Source: an uncultured Prevotellaceae bacterium (GTDB taxonomy: Bacteria > Bacteroidota > Bacteroidia > Bacteroidales > Muribaculaceae). Taken from it: 33,301 bases of DNA. The stretch lies in the NCBI GenBank assembly GCA_945921235.1, contig CAMEKH010000009.1:1-33301 (forward strand), in the 5' to 3' direction. Of this stretch, positions 15,922 to 23,381 are shown piece by piece. The position numbers were made by a program, and so were the translations under genes. Numbering within the stretch: position 1 is the stretch's first letter; each line of letters begins with the position of its first letter. The notes below the pieces were generated by a model. The model was not told the origin of the DNA, made no database searches, and worked only from the letters and a program-made list of their open reading frames with translations.

Positions 15922-16581
15922 TTATTTGATGATAGAATAAGATGTTATTCCCGCTTCGGCAATTTGTTCCAAAGTGCGTTTCCCGGGAGATACAAGAATA
16001 ATCGCTCCTCCTTGCGCCGAGCACTCAGCCATTAAAGGAATATCATCGAAATGGTCGGTTATTAAACTACTGATATGTAAGTTGCAAGAGTCGGTATAGG
16101 CTTTTACGGCTACGAGCTTATGCTCTCGAGCACATTCATTCCAATCAGTGCACTGCGAAGGGAGTGCTGTGGCTATGCAAGTGTCGCAACCGGTGAGCAT
16201 TGCTATCTTTTGAGCATAAATCTCGGGAGCGGCAGTGGCAAGAATAACTTTTTCACGGTTCTCATGGGCTTGTGAAATTATCTTCAGGACCTCGGTATTA
16301 GCCGATACCGCCATTTTGGCGGCAAAATGAGCTAAATCAAGCTCGGTGACGAAACCTGCTGTGGCTGATAGGATTTGTCGTTTCATATCGCTATGACTGT
16401 AGATGCGCAATAATCTACAACCGATAGCCGCCACAATCAGCAACAATGGCGCAAAGTGCAGGCGCACTATTGAAGCCTTCACAGCCATTACAATGAAGTG
16501 CCTGAATGTGTTCACCTTGACAAGCGTTTTGTCGAGGTCGACAACAATTGCAGAATTTATATTTTCGCATCGATTGCCCAT
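15922..16581 (-). CDS. HAD-superfamily phosphatase
   Basis: A 219-residue protein with HAD motifs in order: DLDKT with nucleophile D15 and acid D17, a motif II threonine (T116 in VILATAAPE), a lysine candidate K160, and DHFDD (176-180). The layout resembles the phosphoserine-phosphatase-like subclass IB. The cap region is unusual in carrying a strongly hydrophobic, basic-flanked stretch (about 28-60), which could sit in or on the membrane. Its start overlaps the end of the phosphoribosyltransferase gene by 25 bases, so the two are translationally coupled. I infer that it removes the 5'-phosphate left after phosphoribosyl transfer; it could instead act on another sugar phosphate. Confidence 0.83.
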   Translation of the reverse strand: MGNRCENINSAIVVDLDKTLVKVNTFRHFIVMAVKASIVRLHFAPLLLIVAAIGCRLLRIYSHSDMKRQILSATAGFVTELDLAHFAAKMAVSANTEVLKIISQAHENREKVILATAAPEIYAQKIAMLTGCDTCIATALPSQCTDWNECAREHKLVAVKAYTDSCNLHISSLITDHFDDIPLMAECSAQGGAIILVSPGKRTLEQIAEAGITSYSIIK

Positions 16582-17138
16582 GGAAATCGTATTAAAGTTT
16601 TGTCGTTAAAAATAAAATAATCGGCTGATATCACCGGGTGGTCGGTAGTTATGGTAATTACCGCAGTGCGAATGGTACATTCGGGAAATTTTTGGGAGAT
16701 TTCTTCTACTGCAAGTTTCATTGTTGTCCCGGAGTCGATTGCATCGTCAACAATCAATACGTTGCAGCCTTTAGCTAATTTTGCGGCAATTTCCGTCCTA
16801 AAATTCACTTCACCAATCCTTTTGGCGGTTTTGCGAATGCTACAGAAGTAAGATTCAGCCATTCTGAGCCAATCGAGTAGCCGAAAAGGAAGCATTGCCA
16901 TGATTTTTCTACTTATTTTGCTGTTTTTCCCACGCTTTGTAGAGCGGTGAATATCTACCTCTGTAAGTATTGCATCTTTGAAGTGCTGAGCTACGATTGT
17001 CGCCACCTGACTACCTCCACTGGCAATTCCCACAATTACATCGGGCAAAAAACCATCGTTGCACACCTTTGTGGCGAGCTTGCTGCAAAGGTTGTGAAAT
17101 AGAATGTTATCAGTTGTCAATACTCTCATATCCGGCAA
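16557..17138 (-). CDS. Type I phosphoribosyltransferase in a glycan operon
   Basis: A 193-residue protein with the PRPP-binding loop VLIVDDAIDSGTT (127-139) and an upstream GIASGG pyrophosphate loop (37-42), both diagnostic of type I phosphoribosyltransferases. A C-terminal FPWAID echoes the hypoxanthine/xanthine enzymes. Between the two motifs lies a basic and amphipathic insertion (about 65-108, including KIMAMLPFRLLDWLRMAE) that ordinary salvage enzymes lack. It overlaps the glycosyltransferase gene by 13 bases and the HAD phosphatase gene by 25, which ties it to glycan chemistry rather than purine salvage. A role as glycan phosphoribosyltransferase is inferred; purine salvage or regulation is the alternative. 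Confidence 0.83.
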   Translation of the reverse strand: MPDMRVLTTDNILFHNLCSKLATKVCNDGFLPDVIVGIASGGSQVATIVAQHFKDAILTEVDIHRSTKRGKNSKISRKIMAMLPFRLLDWLRMAESYFCSIRKTAKRIGEVNFRTEIAAKLAKGCNVLIVDDAIDSGTTMKLAVEEISQKFPECTIRTAVITITTDHPVISADYFIFNDKTLIRFPWAIDAKI

Positions 17139-18073
17139 ATTAGAGTGAAAACGTTTCTGCCAAGCATCGAAAGCATGATGCCGGCTTTTGTCTTTAGCCT
17201 TACTTTCCTGTTAGTCAGGCTGCCGAGTCGCAACGATTTTATGTTGAGCCAGCATGCATCGGCTTCGGCAGAATTACTTAATCCGTTGACTGCAAGTCGT
17301 GAAAAAATGTTGAAGTTTGCACTTAGTCGGCGCTCTCGGGCTGCTTTCATCAGCATTGGATATTGATTCTTCGCTCGTTCTTCAATCATTTCAGTCACTT
17401 TCAGCGCATCAAATTGTTTGGTAGAAAAACTCATAATAGAGCTGTCGATGCGTTTTCGGTAGTGGTAAATTATTTTTTTCGACCAAACCACTTTGTCCAC
17501 TGCGGGAAGAATCCGCGAAAGCAGTTCGAGGTCTTCGTAGATGATATTCTCGGTGTGCTTGAATTTAACTAAGATATCACGCTTGAAAATTTTACAAAAC
17601 ATACACGAATCGAAAAAACACTGATAGAGCATTCTTTCGGTGGCACCTATTCCGTCGGTTATTATAGTAGCCGGAGCAAAAAGTTGACGGCTCAGTCGAC
17701 CGAAACTATCGTGAGTTGCCATTGCCACATCGGCATTGTAAGCCTTTAAAAGAGTAAAAAGAGTGGCAATGTAGTCAGTAGTAATAGTGTCATCGGCATC
17801 AACAAAAGTTATGTATTCGCCCTTTGCCGAATCAATTCCTATGTTTCTTGCACGCGATTGACCTCCATTCTTGGTGTGAATCACGCAAATACGATTGTCG
17901 GACTTGGCGTAATCATCGCAAATTCTGCCTGATGCATCGGTGCTTCCGTCGTCGACGAGGATTATTTCGATATTTTTATAACTTTGAATGAGGATACTGT
18001 CAATGCATTGAGGCAAGTAATCCTCTACATTGTACACCGGTATAATAATAGATATTTTAGCGTTCTCATTCAT
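17126..18073 (-). CDS. Family 2 glycosyltransferase
   Basis: A 315-residue GT-A enzyme. It shows the opening SIIIPVYNVEDYLPQCIDSIL (8-28), the nucleotide-binding VDDGSTD (40-46), NGGQSRARNIGID (69-81) and the metal-binding DAD at 92-94 (FVDADD). The C-terminal part contains YEDLEL (about 200), a position often occupied by the catalytic base region of GT2 enzymes, and a basic tail. No transmembrane helix is evident, though the C-terminal Arg/Lys-rich segment could contact the membrane. It is the only recognisable glycosyltransferase in the operon, so the product is probably a short decoration rather than a full polysaccharide. Confidence 0.92.
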   Translation of the reverse strand: MNENAKISIIIPVYNVEDYLPQCIDSILIQSYKNIEIILVDDGSTDASGRICDDYAKSDNRICVIHTKNGGQSRARNIGIDSAKGEYITFVDADDTITTDYIATLFTLLKAYNADVAMATHDSFGRLSRQLFAPATIITDGIGATERMLYQCFFDSCMFCKIFKRDILVKFKHTENIIYEDLELLSRILPAVDKVVWSKKIIYHYRKRIDSSIMSFSTKQFDALKVTEMIEERAKNQYPMLMKAARERRLSANFNIFSRLAVNGLSNSAEADACWLNIKSLRLGSLTNRKVRLKTKAGIMLSMLGRNVFTLICRI

Positions 18074-18089
18074 AGATATAATAATGTAT

Positions 18090-18659
18090 TTATTTGCGTA
18101 AATATTGCATTAATATTCCGTCGGAATAGCTGTCGCTCCGTCGGAACCAGCATTTCAAGGTGGCGCATTTCGTGAAGCCGCAATTCGAGAGCATATTCAG
18201 CGAAGCCACATTGTCGGCAGCCACCTCAGCCACTATTTGCTTCAATCCGAGAAAATTGCATGCGTAATTTAGCGCAATGCCCACAGCATGAGATCCAAAA
18301 CCGCGTCGGCGGTGATTAGTGTCGATATAAATTCCCACTTCGGCGCGATTGTGGAAGTGATTGAAATTGAATATATCCACGCACCCTATGCAATTGCCTG
18401 ATGTTTTCTCAATAGCCATAAGACGCAAGTTGCCTGTAGCAAAAATATTGTTTTCGTAGTTCGCGGCATAGTCCCAAAGTTGCTTTCGCGAGAAAGGTGC
18501 ATTAGTGTTTGTAGTGTCCCATTGGCTGCTGTCGTTTTCCCAAGCGAGCACTCTGTCTACGTCGGTTACCTCAATGGCGCGAAGCATCAATATGTCGTCT
18601 TCAAGCGGTTTTTGTGTCATATTGCTACGGATTAGCTGTGAATATTCTATAAAAAGCAA
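18090..18659 (-). CDS. GNAT-family N-acetyltransferase
   Basis: A GNAT protein of 189 residues from the ATG at 18659, or 176 from the in-frame ATG at 18620 (MTQKPLEDDILMLRAIE), which I consider the more natural start. The acetyl-CoA loop is RRRGFGSHA (117-125), and the domain ends with NVASLNMLSNCGF. It belongs to the RimJ/RimL-like group that acetylates amines on proteins, polyamines or amino sugars. In this operon, ahead of a glycosyltransferase and an acyltransferase, an amino-sugar or nucleotide-sugar acceptor is attractive but unproven. Confidence 0.87.
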   Translation of the reverse strand: MLFIEYSQLIRSNMTQKPLEDDILMLRAIEVTDVDRVLAWENDSSQWDTTNTNAPFSRKQLWDYAANYENNIFATGNLRLMAIEKTSGNCIGCVDIFNFNHFHNRAEVGIYIDTNHRRRGFGSHAVGIALNYACNFLGLKQIVAEVAADNVASLNMLSNCGFTKCATLKCWFRRSDSYSDGILMQYLRK

Positions 18660-18674
18660 TATTTGCTGTTATCT

Positions 18675-19367
18675 TCAGTCATTTCGGGCATTTTCGGCGA
18701 GTTTTCCGAGAGCCTGCCACAGATTGTCGGCGGGAAGCGGTGCCGTGATGTCGATTTCTTTTCCCGATACGGGGTGAATGAACTCTATGCGATGAGATTG
18801 CAGCGAAATGCCGCCATCGGGGTTGCTTCGTTCGGCACCATATTTCAAGTCGCCTTTAATCGGGCACCCAATAGCAGCGAGTTGAACGCGGATTTGGTGC
18901 TTTCGTCCTGTGAGCAGATTGATTTCGAGCAGGTTGTAACGCTCAGTTTTTGCAATCAACCTATATTTCAGCACCGATTTTAGCGAGCCTTTTTTTTCGG
19001 TGGCAGACGCATAGGATTTGTTGTTACGTTCCACTGAGGTGATGTAGTGAGTGAGCGTGTCCTCGGTTTTTGGCGGAGTGTTTTTAGTGATAGCCCAATA
19101 AGTCTTTTTCACGTTTCCGTTGCGAAACAGCTCGTTCATGCGCGAAAGCCCCTTGCTTGTCTTGGCAAAAACCACCAACCCACACACCGGACGGTCAATG
19201 CGGTGAGTAACTCCGCAAAACACATTTCCCGGTTTGGCATATTTCTCCTTTATCCACTGCTTTAGCTTTTCGCACAGCGGCTCGTCGCCGGTTTTGTCGC
19301 CTTGCACTATTTCGCCGGCGGCTTTGTTGACGATAATTATGTGGTTGTCTTCGTAAACTACTTCCAT
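18675..19367 (-). CDS. RluA-family pseudouridine synthase
   Basis: A 230-residue RNA-modifying enzyme that isomerises uridine to pseudouridine. The catalytic motif is HRIDRPVCG (55-63) with Asp58, and LLTGRKHQIRVQLAAIGCPIKGD (150-172) is the second family block. There is no S4 domain, so it resembles the short RluA/TruC type. Its rRNA or tRNA target cannot be read from sequence. It is the first gene of a minus-strand run; the GNAT gene follows within 15-54 bases depending on its start, so cotranscription with the glycan genes is likely but may be incidental. Confidence 0.92.
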   Translation of the reverse strand: MEVVYEDNHIIIVNKAAGEIVQGDKTGDEPLCEKLKQWIKEKYAKPGNVFCGVTHRIDRPVCGLVVFAKTSKGLSRMNELFRNGNVKKTYWAITKNTPPKTEDTLTHYITSVERNNKSYASATEKKGSLKSVLKYRLIAKTERYNLLEINLLTGRKHQIRVQLAAIGCPIKGDLKYGAERSNPDGGISLQSHRIEFIHPVSGKEIDITAPLPADNLWQALGKLAENARND

Positions 19368-19804
19368 TTCAAGTCTTCACTAAATTCATCTATAAATTCA
19401 ACGCCCGATTTACACCTTATATTATATATAGGTGTGTTTTTTACTTCGCTGAGATAGAAAAACAGCAAAAACGATGTCGTTTTGCTATTTTGAAGCTCAA
19501 CTCCGTGAGAATTGAAAATTTCTGCAAAGAAAAGGAAATAGTGGGGAATATTAAAATTATTTCGATTGAAAATGCACTTTATTACTTTTAATTGAAAAGT
19601 GTAATTAACACATAAAGTGTTAAATTTGGGCTTGTTTTTGAGTGAATTTAATATATGCTATGCTAATTTTGGTGATTTATGGTGTGTAAATGTTTAATAA
19701 TTTAGATATAGCCACTTGGTGACTGAAAAATTAATGACAAGTCAAATAGCAAAATTGTAGACCTTTTGTAAGTAAAAATGAAATTTTTTTATCAAAAAAT
19801 TAGT
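19368..19804. other. AT-rich intergenic region upstream of susC and the RluA gene
   Basis: About 430 bases with no gene I can support. It holds an A/T hairpin ACACCT / AGGTGT near 19411-19436 followed by TTTTTT, a perfect inverted repeat at 19605-19623, and a -7-like TAATTTTG at 19664-19671. TTTG at 19637-19640 stands 23 bases before that -7 box, rather far. It probably carries upstream control sites for the susC operon. Confidence 0.5.
19605..19623. repeat. Perfect inverted repeat, candidate operator
   Basis: TTAACAC (19605-19611) and GTGTTAA (19617-19623) form perfect 7-base arms around ATAAA. The size suits a dimeric regulator site. It lies about 220 bases upstream of the inferred susC promoter and immediately upstream of a second -7-like element. 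Confidence 0.35.
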
Positions 19805-19831
19805 TTTTTACAAAAAAAAGCTGTTACTTTG
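19800..19831 (+). promoter_or_regulatory. Probable susC operon promoter
   Basis: TTAG (19800-19803), a 20-base spacer and TTACTTTG (19824-19831) fit the Bacteroidetes promoter with one mismatch in each box. Transcription would start near 19838, giving a leader of about 200 bases before susC. Confidence 0.4.
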
Positions 19832-19836
19832 TAGCC

Positions 19837-19861
19837 AATATGGTTAGGTAATATCCATATT
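19837..19861 (+). promoter_or_regulatory. Hairpin at the 5' end of the susC leader
   Basis: AATATGG (19837-19843) and CCATATT (19855-19861) pair perfectly around an 11-base loop. The hairpin would form at the very start of the inferred transcript and ends one base before the AAAGGA in front of the small leader frame. Confidence 0.4.
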
Positions 19862-19868
19862 AAAGGAA

Positions 19869-19940
19869 ATGACGCTTTACAAGTCAAGAGTCTTAATTGA
19901 TGATAAGAAAATCATCGAACTTGCTGTTAAAGATGTTTAA
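19869..19940 (+). CDS. Possible 23-residue leader peptide upstream of susC
   Basis: ATG at 19869 opens 23 codons ending in TAA at 19938-19940. The product begins MTLYKSRVLIDD and is rich in Lys, Asp and Ile. AAAGGA (19862-19867) lies directly before the start, an unusually good ribosome-binding-like site for this phylum. The frame lies wholly inside the inferred susC leader and is not in frame with susC. It may be a translated regulatory upstream frame or a chance frame; only conservation or ribosome profiling could decide. Confidence 0.35.
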   Translation: MTLYKSRVLIDDKKIIELAVKDV

Positions 19941-20044
19941 CACGGCAAAATTTACAATCTATGAGTTAAGATGTTTTGGGATTTGTATTTGCATCACAAC
20001 TGATTAAGAAACAAATTTAATACAAATATTACATTAAACAGTGC

Positions 20045-23000
20045 ATGATGATGTTTAAAAAGTTACTTTTGTGTGCGATAGCATTGGTGGGCTTCGCTGC
20101 GTCGGCGCAGGTGAAGGTTACCGGTGTTGTGCTACAGGCAGAGGACGATGAACCCGTGATTGGTGCAACCGTCACTGTGAAAGGCACATCTATCGCTACT
20201 GCGACTGATTTGGATGGCAAATTCATAGTCAATGCGCCATCGGGTAAATCAAAGATAGTGGTTACGTACGTGGGTATGAACCCCTATGAGTTTCAAGCTA
20301 CAAGTAAGCCGGTTACCATTAAACTTGAGTCGTCGGCTACTCAGCTTAGTGAGGTGGTTGTAACCGGTATGCAGAAGGTCGACAAGCGATTGTTCACCGG
20401 AGCGACAACAAGTATCAGTGCCGAGAAGGCACGTCTTGATGGTGTTGCCGATATCAGCCGTTCTCTTGAAGGAAAGGCAGCCGGAGTGTCGGTGCAGAAC
20501 GTATCGGGTACATTCGGTACGGCTCCGAAAATCCGTGTGCGTGGTGCAACGTCAATTTATGGTACTTCCAAGCCTCTTTGGGTTGTTGATGGAGTGATTC
20601 TTGAAGATGCTGTAGAAATCTCAGCCGACGACCTCTCATCGGGTGATGCCGAGACACTTATCGCATCGGCAATTGCCGGATTGAACTCTGATGATATCGA
20701 GAGTTTCCAAATTCTTAAAGACGGTTCGGCTACATCTATTTATGGTGCTCGTGCCATGGCAGGTGTGATTGTGGTTACCACAAAGCAAGGTAAGGCAGGC
20801 CGCACCAGCATCAACTATACCGGTGAGTTCTCTTACCGCTTGAAGCCTAATTACAGCAACTTCAATATCTGTAATTCGCAGGAGCAGATGGGTATCTACA
20901 AGGAGATGGAGCAAAAAGGTTGGTTGGAATTTGCATCGCTTGCATCTTCTTCATCTTCAGGTGTTTATGGAACGATGTATAAGATGATTGATAGCTACAA
21001 GAATGGTGGATTTGGCTTGGCTAACACAACCGATGCCAAGAATGCCTATCTTCGTGAGGCTGAGTTCCGCAATACTGATTGGTTTGATTTGCTTTTCAAG
21101 AGCAATATCACGCAAAACCACTCTGTGAGCATCTCAGGAGGTACTGATAAAGGACGTTTCTATACTTCAATGTCAATAATGAACGATGAAGGTTGGTATA
21201 AGTCGAGCGACGTTCAGCGCTATACTTTCAATGCCAATGCATCATATGATTTGTCGAAAACTTTGAGAATCAAGTTGTTGACCAGCGATTCTTATCGTAA
21301 GCAAAAAGCTCCGGGAACATTGAGTCAAGATGTCGACGTGGTATCCGGTGAGGTTAAGCGTGGCTTCGACATTAACCCTTATAGCTATGCGCTCAATACA
21401 TCGCGTACTACCGACCCGAATGCTACTTTGACTCGTAACTATGCCGATTTCAATATCTTCAAGGAGCTTGACAACAACTATATTGATATAGGTGTAACGG
21501 ATATGAAATTCCAGGCTGAGGTGAACTTCCGCCCGATACAAGGACTTGAGTTTAATGTGATTGGTTCTTATCGTAACAGCCGTTCTTCGCAGAACCACTA
21601 CGTTAAGGACGAGTCGAACCAAGCTATGGCATATCGTGCCGGTGTTGACCCTGAGGACGCTACAATTCGTGCCATCAACCCATATCTTTACACCGACCCC
21701 GATGAACCTAATGCTCTTCCTGAGTCAATATTGCCCAAGGGAGGTATTGTATATCACAATGTATTCTCACTTTCTCAATACGACGTGCGTGCAACGGCTC
21801 AGTATAACAAGACGTTCAACCGCATTCACATCACGAGTTTGATGGCAGGTCTTGAGTTTGGCTCAATCGACCGTCACTCAGAGAATTACGAGGGTTGGGG
21901 TATTTGCTACGACAATGGAAATATTCCGTTCATTGATTGGAGAGCGTTCAAGCAGTTCAGCGAGGAGAATCATAATTACTATTCCGATAGTTGGACCTAT
22001 CGCCGCAGCGAGGCTTATTTCGCTACGGGTAGCTACTCGTTCAAAGGACGTTATATCCTCAATGGAACAATCCGCTATGAGGGTTCAAATAAATTAGGTA
22101 TGTCTACACAGTCGCGTTGGTTGCCAACGTGGAACGTGTCGGGAGCATGGAATGTTCACGAGGAGGAATGGTTTGCCAATAAAGTGTTGTCACACGCTAA
22201 GTTGCGTGCATCTTACTCGTTGACAGCCGATGGTGGTCCGTCGTCAATTTCCAATGCAATGGCAATTTACAATCCTTATAAGCCATGGCGTCCGGTATCT
22301 GAGGCTTACGAAATCGGTCTTAGCCTCGACAACCTTGCCAACTCGGAGCTTACTTACGAGAAGAAGCATGAGTTTGACCTTGGTGTTGACCTCGGTTTCT
22401 TGAACAACCGCATCAACCTCGTGTTCGACTGGTACACTCGTAACAACTACGACCTTATCGGACGTATCTATACTACCGGTGTGGGAGGAGAAGTATCGAA
22501 GTATGCCAACGTAGCATCGATGAAGTCGCATGGTGTAGAGTTCACACTTTCTACCCGCAACATCGAGACGAAAGATTTCTCGTGGACAACCGACTGGACA
22601 TTCGCTTATGCAAAGAATACAATTACCGACCTTCAGTCGCGCTCACGTGTGATTGACTTGGTAACAAGTTCTGGTTTCCCGTTGGAGGGTTATCCCGTGC
22701 GTGCCATCTTCTCAATTCCTTTCATGGGATTGAATGATGAAGGTCTTCCCACCTTTATAAATCAAGATGGTAATCTCACGATTTCCGATATCAACTTCCA
22801 AGAGTTTGAGAAACTCGACTTCTTGAAATATGAAGGACCGGTTGACCCGACAATAACCGGAGGATTCGGCAATATGTTCCACTATAAGGGATTCCACCTC
22901 AATTTGTTCCTTACCTACTCTTTCGGCAACAAGATTCGTCTTGACCCGGCGTTCTCGGCTGCTTACAGCGACCTTTCGTCGATGCCTAAAGAGTTCAAGA

Positions 23001-23362
23001 ACCGTTGGGTGAAGCCGGGTGATGAGCTAATCACCGATATACCGGTAATCGCATCACGCCGTCAGGTGCACAACGATTCGCAGTTGGGTTATGCCTACAA
23101 TGCCTACAACTATTCAACAGCGCGAATTGCCGATGGTGGATTTATCCGCCTGAAGGAAGTGTCGCTCACTTACGACCTGCCGAAGTCGGTTATCAGCAAG
23201 TTGCGTCTTAACAATGCATCTGTCAAGCTGCAAGGAACCAACCTGCTTCTGCTCTATGCCGACAAGAAGCTCAATGGTCAAGACCCTGAGTTCTTCAATA
23301 GTGGTGGTGTAGCAACACCTTCGCCTAAGCAAGTAACTTTAACTGTACGTTTCGGTCTGTAA
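20045..23362 (+). CDS. SusC/RagA-type TonB-dependent outer-membrane transporter
   Basis: A 1105-residue outer-membrane transporter. It has a signal peptide (1-22, cleaved after AASA), a CarboxypepD_reg-like domain (24-100), a TonB-box-like LSEVVVTG (about 101-108) and a plug (about 110-250) with the SusC phrases KIRVRGATSIYGTSKPLWVVDGVI and SFQILKDGSATSIYGARAMAGVI. A 22-strand beta-barrel should follow, ending in VTLTVRFGL. Three consecutive ATG codons (20045, 20048, 20051) could each start the gene. There is no N-terminal STN domain, so no direct link to an anti-sigma factor is expected. It forms a pedal-bin transporter with the SusD protein encoded 19 bases downstream. The companion metallopeptidase suggests peptide cargo. 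Confidence 0.95.
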   Translation: MMMFKKLLLCAIALVGFAASAQVKVTGVVLQAEDDEPVIGATVTVKGTSIATATDLDGKFIVNAPSGKSKIVVTYVGMNPYEFQATSKPVTIKLESSATQLSEVVVTGMQKVDKRLFTGATTSISAEKARLDGVADISRSLEGKAAGVSVQNVSGTFGTAPKIRVRGATSIYGTSKPLWVVDGVILEDAVEISADDLSSGDAETLIASAIAGLNSDDIESFQILKDGSATSIYGARAMAGVIVVTTKQGKAGRTSINYTGEFSYRLKPNYSNFNICNSQEQMGIYKEMEQKGWLEFASLASSSSSGVYGTMYKMIDSYKNGGFGLANTTDAKNAYLREAEFRNTDWFDLLFKSNITQNHSVSISGGTDKGRFYTSMSIMNDEGWYKSSDVQRYTFNANASYDLSKTLRIKLLTSDSYRKQKAPGTLSQDVDVVSGEVKRGFDINPYSYALNTSRTTDPNATLTRNYADFNIFKELDNNYIDIGVTDMKFQAEVNFRPIQGLEFNVIGSYRNSRSSQNHYVKDESNQAMAYRAGVDPEDATIRAINPYLYTDPDEPNALPESILPKGGIVYHNVFSLSQYDVRATAQYNKTFNRIHITSLMAGLEFGSIDRHSENYEGWGICYDNGNIPFIDWRAFKQFSEENHNYYSDSWTYRRSEAYFATGSYSFKGRYILNGTIRYEGSNKLGMSTQSRWLPTWNVSGAWNVHEEEWFANKVLSHAKLRASYSLTADGGPSSISNAMAIYNPYKPWRPVSEAYEIGLSLDNLANSELTYEKKHEFDLGVDLGFLNNRINLVFDWYTRNNYDLIGRIYTTGVGGEVSKYANVASMKSHGVEFTLSTRNIETKDFSWTTDWTFAYAKNTITDLQSRSRVIDLVTSSGFPLEGYPVRAIFSIPFMGLNDEGLPTFINQDGNLTISDINFQEFEKLDFLKYEGPVDPTITGGFGNMFHYKGFHLNLFLTYSFGNKIRLDPAFSAAYSDLSSMPKEFKNRWVKPGDELITDIPVIASRRQVHNDSQLGYAYNAYNYSTARIADGGFIRLKEVSLTYDLPKSVISKLRLNNASVKLQGTNLLLLYADKKLNGQDPEFFNSGGVATPSPKQVTLTVRFGL

Positions 23363-23381
23363 TTTTTAACAAATAGGTAAA

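Noticed and set aside
19971-20003. Ten-codon frame (MFWDLYLHHN) in the susC leader
   Set aside because: Too short, no ribosome-binding-like site, and such frames are expected by chance in AT-rich DNA.
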